Of a stretch of 64,000 nt of DNA, positions 23,796 through 32,759 are shown one piece after another. The stretch lies in contig CAIXHP010000032.1 of the NCBI GenBank assembly GCA_903919315.1, positions 1-64,000 on the forward strand, read 5' to 3'. The notes under the pieces are model-generated. The model was not told where the DNA came from. It did not search any database and saw nothing but the letters and a program-made list of their open reading frames with translations. The DNA is from an uncultured Pseudomonadota bacterium. GTDB lineage: Bacteria > Pseudomonadota > Alphaproteobacteria > UBA9219. How positions within the stretch are numbered: position 1 is the stretch's first letter; the number at the start of each line of letters is the position of its first letter. Made by a program: the position numbers and the translations under genes.

Positions 23796-26474
23796 TTACA
23801 GCGTCCGCGCCACTTCTTCCATTTCAAAGCATTCGATCACGTCGCCCGCTTGAATGTTGTCATAGCTTTCGAACGCCATGCCGCACTCAAAGCCTTCGCG
23901 GACTTCCTTCACTTCGTCCTTGATGCGCTTCAGGGTCTTGAGCGAGCCTTCGTGGATCACGACGTTGTCGCGCAGCAGACGAACCTTTGCGCCGCGTTTG
24001 ACGATGCCGTCGGTGATCTTACAGCCCGCCACCTTGCCGACCTTGGTGATGTTGAACACCTGAAGAATCTGCGCGTTGCCGAGGAATTTCTCGCGCAAGT
24101 CGGGGGCCAACATGCCGGTGAGAACCAGCTTCACGTCGTCGATGACGTTATAGATGATCGAATAGTAGCGAATCTCGACGCCATCGCGCTTCGCCATCTC
24201 ACGCGCCTGCGGATTGGCGCGGACGTTGAAGCCGATGATGAGGCCCTTTGAGGCGTTGGCGAGCGTCACATCCGATTCCGTGATCGCGCCGACGGCGGCA
24301 TCCAGAACATGCACCTTGACCTCGGTGTTGTCGGCGGACAGCTTGACCAAAGCGTTCTTGAGCGCTTCGACCGAACCATGCACGTCGCCCTTGATAAGGA
24401 CGGCGAATTCCTTGGCCGAACCCGCCTTGATGTTCTGCAACATCTGCTCCAGCGAACCGCGCTGGTTGGCGGTCGCATGCAAAGCGCGGCGGCGGCGTTG
24501 ACGGAACTCGCTGATCTCACGCGCCTTCGCTTCCGTCGGCACCACGGTCAGTTCGTCGCCCGCTACGGGCGTGTTGTTGAGGCCAAGGACTTCGACCGGC
24601 GTAGCAGGCCCCGCTTGCGTCACGTTCAAGCCGTGATCGTCGATGAGAGCGCGAACGCGTCCCCATTCGCTGCCCGCCACGAAAATGTCGCCGACCCTGA
24701 GCGTACCTTTTTGCACCAAGACGGTGGCCACCGAGCCACGGCCCTTTTCAAGCTTGGCCTCGACGACCGCGCCTTCCGCCGGACGATCCGGATTGGCTTT
24801 CAGATCGAGGATTTCCGTCTGCAACAAGACCGCTTCTTGAAGCTTGTCGAGACCCATGCGCGTCTTGGCGGAAATTTCGACCGACAGCACGTCGCCGCCC
24901 ATCTCTTCCACCTGAATGTCATGCTGCAGCAATTCCTGCCGCACGCGCGACGGATTGGCGGCGGGCAAATCGCACTTGTTGATGGCGACGACGATGGGAG
25001 CGCCCGCCGCTTTGGCATGGCGAATGGCTTCGACCGTCTGCGGCATGATGCCGTCGTCCGCCGCGACCACCAGAATGACGATGTCGGTGACGTTCGCGCC
25101 GCGCGCGCGCATTTCGGTAAAGGCGGCGTGGCCGGGCGTGTCGATAAAGGTGATGCGATCAAACCCATGCACAGGCTTGGGCATAACGACCTGATACGCG
25201 CCAATATGCTGCGTGATGCCGCCCGCCTCGCCCGATACCACGTTAGTCTTGCGCAAAGCGTCGAGCAGCGAGGTCTTGCCGTGATCGACATGGCCCATGA
25301 CCGTGACGACCGGAGGCCGTGGCTTCAGGTTCTCGGCGGCATCTTCCGTCGTCGAAAGATTGGCTTCAACGTCGGCCTCGGTCACGCGCTTGATGCGGTG
25401 GCCAAATTCGGATGTGACCAGTTCCGCCGTATCGGCATCGATGCTCTGCGTGATCGTCGCCATGACGCCCATTTTCATGAGGCACTTGATAACGTCCGCC
25501 GCGCGCTCGGCCATGCGGTTGGCCAATTCCTGCACGGTGATGATTTCGGGGATGACAACATCGCGGATGATCTTCACCTGCTCCTGCTGCTGCATCGCCT
25601 GACGACGTTCGCGTTCGATGCGGCGGCGCATCGAGGCCATACTGCGCTGGCGTCCGCCGCTCTCGTCGTCCGACAAAGCTTGCGTCACAGTGAGTTTGCC
25701 GACGCGACGGCGATCCGTGCTCGCGCCACGGCGAGGCGGCGGAGCGCCGCGCCCGCCCTTGCCGCGACGGGCCGCTTCTTCGCTTTCCTCGTCCGCGATC
25801 AGGCCGCGACGCGCCAACGACAGCGACAAAGCCTTGGCCGCCGCCACTTCGCTCGCGGTGGCGGGAGCCTTCGGCCGTTCCGCTTCGCCGCCCGCGCGGT
25901 TGCCGCCGGGAAGATTACGGGCGCGTTGTTCGTCTTCCAGCTTACGCCGCTCGCTGTCGGATTTTTCCTGACTTTGGATGTCGCGCAATTCTTCGAGTTC
26001 GCGCAAACGCAACCGCTCGCGTTCGGTCAACGGCGGACCCGCCTCGACGGCCGGTTCAACCGCCGCCGCATCGGCATCCCCTGCGCCGGTTGCGGCGGGA
26101 GCATGGCTGCGCTTTTGCTCATTTTCCAAAACCGCGCCGCGCAAGGCGCGCATGCGCGTGTCGCGTTCTTCCTGCGTCAACTTGCGAATGACGGCGCTGG
26201 TGGCGCGGCCGCGTTCGTTCACACCGACCGAGGTTCCGGCCTCAGGCCCGCGCACGAGCTGCTGCGCGCTGGGTTTGGATTCGGCAGCCGACGACGGCGC
26301 TTCGGAACGCTTGCGCTTGACCTCCACCGCCACCGTCTTGGAACGGCCGTGGCTAAAGCTCTGGCGCACTTGTCCGGCGGACGCGGCACCCTCCGGATGA
26401 ACCGGTTTCTTCAGCTCAAGTTTCGGTTTGCTGCCGCCGAGGCTCAAAACTTTTTTCGGCTCTTGATCGGTCAT
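23796..26474 (-). CDS. infB: translation initiation factor IF-2
   Basis: 892 residues. A long, charged, Ala/Arg/Glu-rich N-terminal region (about 1-300) is typical of proteobacterial IF-2. It precedes the IF2_N-like segment '[20 protein letters not shown]' and the GTPase domain with G1 '[14 protein letters not shown]', G3 '[15 protein letters not shown]' and G4 'NKCDLP'. The C-terminal EF-Tu-like and fMet-tRNA-binding domains end in '[17 protein letters not shown]'. It delivers initiator tRNA to the 30S subunit. The start overlaps the ylxR stop by 4 bases (26471-26474), so translation is coupled. Confidence 0.98.
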   Translation of the reverse strand: MTDQEPKKVLSLGGSKPKLELKKPVHPEGAASAGQVRQSFSHGRSKTVAVEVKRKRSEAPSSAAESKPSAQQLVRGPEAGTSVGVNERGRATSAVIRKLTQEERDTRMRALRGAVLENEQKRSHAPAATGAGDADAAAVEPAVEAGPPLTERERLRLRELEELRDIQSQEKSDSERRKLEDEQRARNLPGGNRAGGEAERPKAPATASEVAAAKALSLSLARRGLIADEESEEAARRGKGGRGAPPPRRGASTDRRRVGKLTVTQALSDDESGGRQRSMASMRRRIERERRQAMQQQEQVKIIRDVVIPEIITVQELANRMAERAADVIKCLMKMGVMATITQSIDADTAELVTSEFGHRIKRVTEADVEANLSTTEDAAENLKPRPPVVTVMGHVDHGKTSLLDALRKTNVVSGEAGGITQHIGAYQVVMPKPVHGFDRITFIDTPGHAAFTEMRARGANVTDIVILVVAADDGIMPQTVEAIRHAKAAGAPIVVAINKCDLPAANPSRVRQELLQHDIQVEEMGGDVLSVEISAKTRMGLDKLQEAVLLQTEILDLKANPDRPAEGAVVEAKLEKGRGSVATVLVQKGTLRVGDIFVAGSEWGRVRALIDDHGLNVTQAGPATPVEVLGLNNTPVAGDELTVVPTEAKAREISEFRQRRRRALHATANQRGSLEQMLQNIKAGSAKEFAVLIKGDVHGSVEALKNALVKLSADNTEVKVHVLDAAVGAITESDVTLANASKGLIIGFNVRANPQAREMAKRDGVEIRYYSIIYNVIDDVKLVLTGMLAPDLREKFLGNAQILQVFNITKVGKVAGCKITDGIVKRGAKVRLLRDNVVIHEGSLKTLKRIKDEVKEVREGFECGMAFESYDNIQAGDVIECFEMEEVARTL

Positions 26475-27145
26475 GGCTGTTCACTATCTGGGGTTGCGTC
26501 AATCGGCAAAGGCGAATCTTCCCTGACGCCATGCCAGCGCGTCAGTTCGGTGTGCAATTTTTCCGTAAGGGTATGCGGCCGAAGGCCGATATAGACCAGT
26601 TGCTCGCGGCCCAAGGCCTCGCCCAATTCGTCCCGCGTAAAGCCGGACGGCACGAGCTTTGCGTGATGCAGTTTCTTCGGCCCGTCGCCGCCCGCGTCGC
26701 TCGACACCAGCACGAAAGCCAGCTCTCGCGCCTTGACCGCCTGCTCCACCTGCGGCTGACCCGTGATCGCAAGGCCCGCGCCGCGCGCCAGACCCAAAAG
26801 CTCAAGACAGCGCCGCGCCAACAGGCGCTCCACTTGCTGCGGCAATTCGGGATCGACGATGACGGAAGCCTTGGCGGCTTTGGCGAACAGCTTTTTCTGC
26901 ACCGCGAGCCGCAACGCGTCGCGTCGCGCCGCAACCCAAAGGCCCCGCCCCGGCAGACGCGCCGCTAGATCAGGAACAACCTGCTGTTCAGGCCCGACGA
27001 CGAAGCGAATCAGCTCCGGCTTTGGCAACACCGCACCCGTCGCCAGACAACGGCGTTCCGCCGCTGGCGTTAAGGACGAAACCTCTGGCAAAGCCGTTGC
27101 GGGCATTGCCGTTTCGTCTTGGATGGTGGTGAGAACCATAACCAT
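26471..27145 (-). CDS. RNA-binding protein, YlxR (DUF448) plus L7Ae-like domain
   Basis: 224 residues with two domains. The N-terminal YlxR/DUF448 fold is marked by '[20 protein letters not shown]', '[19 protein letters not shown]' and '[11 protein letters not shown]'. The C-terminal half ('[20 protein letters not shown]' onward, with '[20 protein letters not shown]') resembles the ribosomal L7Ae/L30e fold. This two-domain form is the usual alphaproteobacterial gene between nusA and infB; it binds RNA and is linked to ribosome or RNase P function, role not settled. It starts 20 bases after the nusA stop; ATG 27139 is an alternative. Confidence 0.92.
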   Translation of the reverse strand: MVMVLTTIQDETAMPATALPEVSSLTPAAERRCLATGAVLPKPELIRFVVGPEQQVVPDLAARLPGRGLWVAARRDALRLAVQKKLFAKAAKASVIVDPELPQQVERLLARRCLELLGLARGAGLAITGQPQVEQAVKARELAFVLVSSDAGGDGPKKLHHAKLVPSGFTRDELGEALGREQLVYIGLRPHTLTEKLHTELTRWHGVREDSPLPIDATPDSEQP

Positions 27146-27165
27146 GAAAGCCGTTGCACCTCATT

Positions 27166-28665
27166 TTACGACTGGGCCGGGGCCGAAGCCTCGCCCTCAA
27201 ACCAGTGAGCCCGCGCGGCCATAATGATCTCGTTGGCCTTGCCCTCGGTCAAATCGGAACCCAGAATCTCGCGCAGCTCGTCGCTGGCCAAATCAGCCAC
27301 ATCGTCGAGCGTCAGGATGTTCTTTTCGCCAAGCTTGACCGCCATCTCGACCGTCATGTTCGGCAGTTCCGCGACATCGTCCGTCACGCCCAGCTCTTTG
27401 CGCTTCGCCAGCAGCTTGGCGGCGGTTTCCGCCAGCCATGCGCCCGCGCGTTGTTGCAGCTCGGCGGCGACCTCAAGATCAAAACCTTCGATCTCGGCCA
27501 ATTCGTCGGTCGGCGTGTCGGCGATCTGCTCGACGCGCGTGAAGCCTTCGGTCACCAGCAAATGCGCGATGACGTCGTCAACCGACAAAGCCTCGATGAA
27601 CAGCGCGGTCCTTGTCCGCGACTCTTCCTGCCGCCGTTCCGACTCTTCCTTCTCGGTCAGAATGTCGATGTCCCAGCCGGTGAGCATGGAAGCCAAACGC
27701 ACGTTCTGGCCACGGCGGCCGATGGCGAGCGACAGTTGCTCGTCCGGCACCACCACGTCCATGCGGTTGTTGTCTTCATCAAGCACGACCTTCGCCACTT
27801 CGGCGGGGGTCAGCGCGTTGACGACGAACGTCGCGGGGTCTTGCGACCACAGGATGATGTCGATTTTTTCGCCCTGAAGTTCGCCGGACACGGCCTGAAC
27901 GCGGCTGCCGCGCATGCCGACGCACGCGCCAACCGGATCGATGGAGCTGTCGTTCGACAACACGGCGATCTTGGCGCGGCTGCCCGGATCGCGAGCGACC
28001 GACTTGATCTCAATGATGTTGTCATAGATTTCCGGCACTTCCTGCGCGAACAGCTTGGCCATAAACAGCGGATGGGTGCGCGACAGGAAAATCTGCGGCC
28101 CGCGCTGCTCTTCGCGCACGTCATAGATATAGGCGCGCACGCGGTCGCCGTTGCGGAAATGCTCGCGCGGCAAGGTTTCGTCGCGGCGCAAGACCGCTTC
28201 GGCCCGCCCCAGTTCGACGGTGACGTTGCCGTATTCGATGCGCTTGACGGTGCCGCCGACGATTTCGCCGATGCGATCCTGATATTCGACAAACTGGCGA
28301 TGACGCTCGGCCTCGCGCACTTTTTGCACGATCACTTGCTTGGCGGTCTGCGCCGCGATGCGGCCCAGATCGATCGGCGGCAAATCGTCCACCAGAAATT
28401 CGCCCATGGCGATGTCCGGCTTGCTCTTGCGCGCGGCCTTTAGCGTGATTTGCGTGAATTCGTTCTCGACCGGATCAGCCACCTGCAGGAATCGCTGCAA
28501 CCGCACTTCGCCGGTGCGCCGATCAATCTCGGCCCGGATGTCGTGCTCATAGCCGTATTTGGCGCGACCCGCTTTTTGGATCGCCTGCTCCATCGCCGAC
28601 AGCACCTCGTCGCGATCGATGTTTTTCTCGCGCGCCACGGCATCTGCTACATGCAACAATTCCAT
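27166..28665 (-). CDS. nusA: transcription termination/antitermination factor NusA
   Basis: 499 residues from ATG 28665 (GAGGG 8 bases upstream). Order: NusA N-terminal domain ('[20 protein letters not shown]'), S1 domain ('[20 protein letters not shown]'), two KH domains ('[20 protein letters not shown]', '[19 protein letters not shown]') and two C-terminal acidic helix-hairpin repeats ('LIVTEGF'-like '[20 protein letters not shown]' and '[20 protein letters not shown]') as in enterobacterial NusA. It modulates pausing, termination and rRNA antitermination. rimP, nearly always upstream, is absent; an intrinsic terminator lies in the leader. Confidence 0.98.
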   Translation of the reverse strand: MELLHVADAVAREKNIDRDEVLSAMEQAIQKAGRAKYGYEHDIRAEIDRRTGEVRLQRFLQVADPVENEFTQITLKAARKSKPDIAMGEFLVDDLPPIDLGRIAAQTAKQVIVQKVREAERHRQFVEYQDRIGEIVGGTVKRIEYGNVTVELGRAEAVLRRDETLPREHFRNGDRVRAYIYDVREEQRGPQIFLSRTHPLFMAKLFAQEVPEIYDNIIEIKSVARDPGSRAKIAVLSNDSSIDPVGACVGMRGSRVQAVSGELQGEKIDIILWSQDPATFVVNALTPAEVAKVVLDEDNNRMDVVVPDEQLSLAIGRRGQNVRLASMLTGWDIDILTEKEESERRQEESRTRTALFIEALSVDDVIAHLLVTEGFTRVEQIADTPTDELAEIEGFDLEVAAELQQRAGAWLAETAAKLLAKRKELGVTDDVAELPNMTVEMAVKLGEKNILTLDDVADLASDELREILGSDLTEGKANEIIMAARAHWFEGEASAPAQS

Positions 28666-28717
28666 GTCTTTAACCCTCGTCCTTCTTGCGTTACGACGAC
28701 CTTCCCAACCGGCCAAT

Positions 28718-28742
28718 AAAAAAGGCGGGCTTTTGGCCCACC
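28718..28742 (-). terminator. intrinsic terminator in the nusA leader (possible attenuator)
   Basis: The minus strand reads GGTGGGC-CAAAA-GCCCGCC and then six T, ending 52 bases before the nusA ATG. The stem is 7 bp with one G-T pair. No minus-strand gene ends just upstream (divergent pyrB begins at 28970), so it either ends unknown upstream transcription or attenuates nusA. Confidence 0.7.
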
Positions 28743-28767
28743 CCGTCAACCTATCGGATCAAGGCGT

Positions 28768-28795
28768 ATCATAGAGCTTTGCCCCGACAAATCAA
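28768..28795 (-). promoter_or_regulatory. possible sigma-70 promoter of nusA, upstream of the leader terminator
   Basis: On the minus strand, TTGATT (28790-28795) and TATGAT (28768-28773; five of six match TATAAT) have a 16-base spacer. The predicted start near 28761 would put the hairpin at about +19 to +43 of the transcript. Confidence 0.45.
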
Positions 28796-28931
28796 GGCCT
28801 TTTCCTTACCCTGCGAACGATGCGTCGCGTCTCCCGTTTTGGCGAAAACAAGCCGGAATCGACCGTCACAACGTTAACCATCACGCCACAGCCCCCTGAT
28901 TCGCCTCAAACAACCCGTCCGCGAAATGCAT

Positions 28932-28960
28932 TTGTCAGGTGTCGCCTCCCCCATTATAGT
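28932..28960 (+). promoter_or_regulatory. predicted pyrB promoter giving a near-leaderless mRNA
   Basis: TTGTCA (28932-28937) and TATAGT (28955-28960) are separated by exactly 17 bases; each matches consensus at five of six positions. The predicted transcription start, 6-8 bases after the -10 element, falls at about 28966-28968, 2-4 bases before the pyrB ATG. No Shine-Dalgarno sequence exists in between. Confidence 0.6.
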
Positions 28961-28969
28961 GCCGCCCCG

Positions 28970-29902
28970 ATGACACACACATTCCCCCACAAGCATCTGC
29001 TTGGTATCGAACGGCTGAGCGTCAGCGACATTTCAGCCATTCTTGAGCGGGCGGCCGCCTACGCCGTCCAGAATCGTTCCCACCAGAGAAAGAACAACCG
29101 GCTGGCGGGAAAAACCGTCGCCAACCTGTTCTTTGAGCCATCCACCCGCACCCGCACGTCGTTCCAGCTCGCGGCGCAGCGGTTGGGCGCGGACGTGGTC
29201 AACCTCGACATCCAGTTCAGCTCAACCAAAAAAGGCGAAACGCTGCTCGACACCGTCCGCACGGTCGACGCGATGCAGGTGGATGCCTTTGTCATCCGCC
29301 ATCATGAAAACGGCGTGCCGGAACTGATCGCGCAACATGTGCAAGCCTCCGTCCTGAACGCGGGCGACGGCTCGCACGAACACCCCACACAGGCGCTTCT
29401 CGATGCCCTGACCATGCAGCAGCGCAAAGGCCGCCTCGAAGGCCTGACCGTGGCGATCTGCGGCGACATCGAACACAGCCGCGTGGCGCGGTCGAACATC
29501 CACCTCTTGAACAAGTTCGGCGCGAAAGTCCGTATCATGGGCCCGGCGCAGTTCATGCCGCACGACCTCGCCACCTTGGGTGTCGAAGCCTTTGACAACA
29601 TGAACGACGGACTGCGCGGCGTGGATGTCGCGATGATGCTGCGCATCCAGCACGAACGTCTGGCCGACGGCGAATTCGCCATATCGCTCAAGGACTATCA
29701 CGAACGCTATGGCCTGACGCACGACAAGCTGAAAGTGGCCAAGCCGGACGTGATCGTCATGCACCCCGCGCCGATGAATCGCGGCGTTGAAATTACCGAC
29801 GAACTGGCCGACGACCCGCAGTACAGCGTCATCTTCAAACAAATCGAAAACGGCGTGGCCGTGCGCATGGCCGCGCTCGACCTGCTGCAAGGAACGGACT
29901 GA
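28970..29902 (+). CDS. pyrB: aspartate carbamoyltransferase catalytic subunit
   Basis: 310 residues. The carbamoyl-phosphate motif is 'FFEPSTRTRTSFQ' (54-66); 'HENGVPELIAQHV', 'LNAGDGSHEHPTQALLDALT' and 'VMHPAPMNRGVEI' are further ATCase signatures (HPxQ loop, aspartate site). It catalyses the committed step of pyrimidine synthesis. The start at 28970 matches the family N-terminus; the frame open upstream to 28820 lacks similarity. No pyrI-type regulatory gene or adjacent pyrC follows; the next gene is plsY. A promoter lies so close that the mRNA is likely leaderless. Confidence 0.97.
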   Translation: MTHTFPHKHLLGIERLSVSDISAILERAAAYAVQNRSHQRKNNRLAGKTVANLFFEPSTRTRTSFQLAAQRLGADVVNLDIQFSSTKKGETLLDTVRTVDAMQVDAFVIRHHENGVPELIAQHVQASVLNAGDGSHEHPTQALLDALTMQQRKGRLEGLTVAICGDIEHSRVARSNIHLLNKFGAKVRIMGPAQFMPHDLATLGVEAFDNMNDGLRGVDVAMMLRIQHERLADGEFAISLKDYHERYGLTHDKLKVAKPDVIVMHPAPMNRGVEITDELADDPQYSVIFKQIENGVAVRMAALDLLQGTD

Positions 29903-29925
29903 ACGACAAAGCGGGCCTGTCGCGC

Positions 29926-29943
29926 GAGGCGGGTCTCCGCCTC
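29926..29943. other. hairpin between pyrB and plsY
   Basis: GAGGCGG-GTCT-CCGCCTC is a 7-bp stem with a four-base loop and no T-run on either strand, in the 73-base gap. It could be a processing or stability element; this is a structural observation only. Confidence 0.4.
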
Positions 29944-29975
29944 CCCCCGCAGCGTGTTGCAACAAAGGACTCCCC

Positions 29976-30584
29976 ATGACGCTCGCGACCGCCGCACTCC
30001 TCCTGTTTGGCTACCTCCTCGGCAGCATTCCGTTCGGCCTGCTTCTGACCAAATTCGCGGGCGCGGGCGACATTCGCTGCATCGGCTCCGGCAACATCGG
30101 CGCGACCAATGTTCTGCGCACGGGCCGAAAGAGTCTGGCGCTGTTAACGCTCCTCCTCGACGGCGGCAAAGGCGCGGCGGCGGTTCTTCTCGCGGCGCAA
30201 TGCGCCCCCGGCGTTGAAGCTTGGGTGGGTCTGGCCGCGCTGCTCGGCCACCTGTTCCCCGTGTGGTTGAAATTCAAAGGCGGCAAGGGAGTCGCCACAT
30301 CGTTGGGCATCTTGCTGGCGCTGGCATGGCCGGTCGGCTTGGCGGCGTTGGCGTTGTGGATTCTCACCGCCGCCGCGTTCCACTATTCCTCGCTGGGCGC
30401 ATTGGTCGCGTTGGGCCTGTCGCCGCTCGCAGCCTATGCCTTTGAGTATCACGACATCATCAGCCTCACCGTCGTGATCGCCGCGCTGGTCGCGTACAAA
30501 CACGCGCACAACATCCGCCGCCTGTGGAACCACACCGAGCCGAAGATCGGCGACAAGCGCGATCATGCAACACCGCCCGCTTAA
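29976..30584 (+). CDS. plsY: glycerol-3-phosphate acyltransferase PlsY
   Basis: 202 residues, about five membrane segments. The three PlsY motifs are visible: 'GYLLGSIPFGLLL' with 'GSGNIGATNVLRTG' (motif 1), 'FKGGKGVATSLGILLAL' (motif 2) and 'AYKHAHNIRRLWNHTEPKIG' (motif 3). It transfers acyl groups from acyl-phosphate to glycerol 3-phosphate, the first step of phospholipid synthesis. AAGGA lies 7 bases before ATG 29976. It overlaps dprA by 20 bases, so the two are co-transcribed; pyrB-(pyrC)-plsY-dprA is a common alphaproteobacterial order. Confidence 0.96.
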   Translation: MTLATAALLLFGYLLGSIPFGLLLTKFAGAGDIRCIGSGNIGATNVLRTGRKSLALLTLLLDGGKGAAAVLLAAQCAPGVEAWVGLAALLGHLFPVWLKFKGGKGVATSLGILLALAWPVGLAALALWILTAAAFHYSSLGALVALGLSPLAAYAFEYHDIISLTVVIAALVAYKHAHNIRRLWNHTEPKIGDKRDHATPPA

Positions 30585-31674
30585 CCCCGCCGAACGCCGC
30601 GACTGGCTGCGCCTCGCCCGCACCGAGCACGTCGGCCCCGTCACCTTTCGCCAGTTGTTGGCGCGTTTCAAAACGGCAACCGCCGCCCTTGACGCTTTGC
30701 CGGAACTGGCCAAACGCGGCGGCGGTCGCCGCGTGTTGGTCGCGCCGTCCGCCGCCTCGGTGGAAGACGAACTCGCCCGACTGGAAAAACTGGGCGGACG
30801 CGCCATCGCGCTGGCCGAACCCGATTACCCCGAAGCGCTGGCCGCCATCGAAGACGCGCCGCCCGTCCTGTCCGTGCGCGGGCAAACCGATCTGCTGCAC
30901 CGGCGCGGCATCGGTATCGTCGGCGCGCGCAACGCCTCGCTGAACGGACGCAAGATGGCGGAAAGACTGGCGCATGATTTGGGAGCGCAAGGACTGGTGA
31001 TCGCCTCCGGCCTCGCGCGCGGCATCGACACCGCCGCGCACAAAGCCAGCCTGCCCACCGGCACCGTCGCCGCGCTGGCGGGCGGCGTGGACATCGTTTA
31101 TCCCGAAGAGAATCGCGGTCTGTACGACGAACTGGTCGACCGTGGCGCGGTCATTTCCGATCAACCGCTGGGCTGCGAACCACGCGCCCAGTTGTTCCCC
31201 AAGCGCAACCGTCTGATCTCAGGCCTCAGCCTCGGCGTTATCGTCGTGGAAGCGGCGCGGCAGTCCGGTTCGCTCATCACCGCGCGGATGGCGCTGGAAC
31301 AGGGACGCGAAGTGTTCGCCGTGCCGGGCTCGCCGCTCGATCCCCGCGCCAACGGCACCAACGATCTGCTGCGACAAGGCGCCGTCCTGACCGAAGGCGC
31401 TGACGACGTTTTACGTCACATTCACACCATGCCGCGCACACTCTGCGAATCTCCGCCAACATTCGAAGACGAACCCGTGAGCGCGGACGAAGCCCATAGC
31501 AACGCCCACCGCGAAAAAATCCTCGAAGCGATCGGCTACACGCCCGTTGCGGTCGACGAGTTGATCCGGCAAAGCCAGCTGCCGCCCGCCATCGTCCTCA
31601 CCATCCTCCTCGAACTCGAACTCGCCGGACGCGCCGAACGCCAGCCGGGGCAGATGGTGGTTTTGGTGGCGTAG
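30565..31674 (+). CDS. dprA: DNA-processing protein DprA
   Basis: 369 residues: N-terminal SAM-like helical region, central Rossmann-like DprA/Smf domain and a C-terminal winged helix. Core signatures are 'IGIVGARNASLNGRKMAERL', 'VIASGLARGIDTAAHKASL', 'ALAGGVDIVYPEENRGLYDE' and 'PKRNRLISGLSLGVIVVEAA' with 'SGSLITARMALEQGREVFAV'. The C-terminal domain ('EAIGYTPVAVDELIRQS') resembles DprA DML1-like helices. It loads RecA on incoming single-stranded DNA in transformation and is widely conserved. It ends with TAG; topA, often next, is not here. Confidence 0.96.
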   Translation: MQHRPLNPAERRDWLRLARTEHVGPVTFRQLLARFKTATAALDALPELAKRGGGRRVLVAPSAASVEDELARLEKLGGRAIALAEPDYPEALAAIEDAPPVLSVRGQTDLLHRRGIGIVGARNASLNGRKMAERLAHDLGAQGLVIASGLARGIDTAAHKASLPTGTVAALAGGVDIVYPEENRGLYDELVDRGAVISDQPLGCEPRAQLFPKRNRLISGLSLGVIVVEAARQSGSLITARMALEQGREVFAVPGSPLDPRANGTNDLLRQGAVLTEGADDVLRHIHTMPRTLCESPPTFEDEPVSADEAHSNAHREKILEAIGYTPVAVDELIRQSQLPPAIVLTILLELELAGRAERQPGQMVVLVA

Positions 31675-31797
31675 AGCGGACTGTGGTTACGGACTTTTGA
31701 GGGCATAGGCTCACCCCACATCACCCAGACGCCCCATCACGTACGTGAGCACCGCCACCGCAAATCTGTTGGCTCGCTCACAAAGATCGGAACCGCC

Positions 31798-32577
31798 TTA
31801 TGGGATTTTCTGGAGCCAACCTCTGGCCATCGGGAGACCGTATGTTTGCTGATTCATATAGTCGCCCTTTGTCAGCTCCACGCGGTTCTCATCTGGTCGG
31901 TATGGTCTACCAAAGGTAACCGTGCCGCAAAAAGCTTTTTTCAGCGCAGCAACAATACCCAACATTGATCTCTCGCCTGCTTCATTTAGACCTGAGCACA
32001 GTTCGTAAATACTCCAGTGCATAACCCCAAACCCGCATCTGTCGCCGAATGTCACAGCCACGCCTTGATGGATAGCCAGAGCTGCCTCAAGAGCAACCTA
32101 AATGGCCTGAGTTTTCCGACTATAAGACGGGACCGCCATGACCAAGACACGACCGTCGGACACCTCGTCACTGCGCAGTTTCATAGGTGAGCCTCCATCG
32201 TTCGTTACAGCAACGAGACGAACAGTCCCAGCCTGGGTTGTAGGACTCAGCATGTACTCACCAGCCAGCCTAAAGTTACTCAGTCTCGCCCCTCTTTTCG
32301 AAGCCAACTCCGCCAAACCCTGGGTAAAGCCACCATTGGGCCCAAACAAGCTTCCTTCCGCCACAACCATTCCCCATGGGTGCGTCCCGTCTCTCACCGC
32401 CTCAAAAACATCGTAACACGAGGAATGCTCAACATCCTTTCCCGGAGAAGGGACGATAAGCTTATTAATCACAAAACGCATGCGAGATTCCGCAACAAGC
32501 CCGTCCAAACAATACGCTACAGACAAAATTTCCTCCGTTGAAAATAGTTTCCCACAAGCATCAACCCCTCTGTCCAT
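31798..32577 (-). pseudogene. hypothetical gene interrupted by an in-frame TAG
   Basis: The frame from ATG 32577 to the TAA at 31798 is open except for one TAG (32098-32100, codon 160 of 260). Before the stop: 'VSDGRVLVMAVPSYSRKTQA'; after it, same frame: 'VALEAALAIHQGVAVTFGDR' and 'SMLGIVAALKKAFCGTVTF'. The sequence before and after reads as one globular protein with a helix across the interruption, so a single nonsense change is the simplest reading; two separate genes (159 and about 97 residues, the second lacking an ATG near its start) are less likely. No family recognised. The region is AT-richer than flanking genes, suggesting transfer. The GGGAAGG is directly adjacent to the ATG, so the start is uncertain. 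Confidence 0.5.
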
Positions 32578-32759
32578 CCTTCCCTGATATTATAGAAAGT
32601 CATTCCTTGCAAAAAATGGACAGGTTGTAACAAAACTAGCCGCGCCGTTAGGGTAGAACAAGCCCAACGTTTTAGTTTCATCCCCTCCAGACCACGTCAG
32701 CCAAAACATAAGCGCTTTATTTTCAATGAGTTGGCCAACACAAAAGTTTTACCCCGTAT
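32578..32759. other. AT-richer gap between the interrupted gene and glmU
   Basis: No open frame of note, RNA gene or terminator seen. It has the same lower-GC look as the interrupted gene and may be part of the same acquired segment. Confidence 0.4.

Noticed and set aside
14100-32577. Reassignment of TAG to an amino acid in this genome
   Set aside because: TAG is the natural stop of polA, gatA, dprA and the zf-CHCC gene, each ending at the family's expected C-terminus, so TAG is a working stop codon. The two interrupted genes need another explanation.
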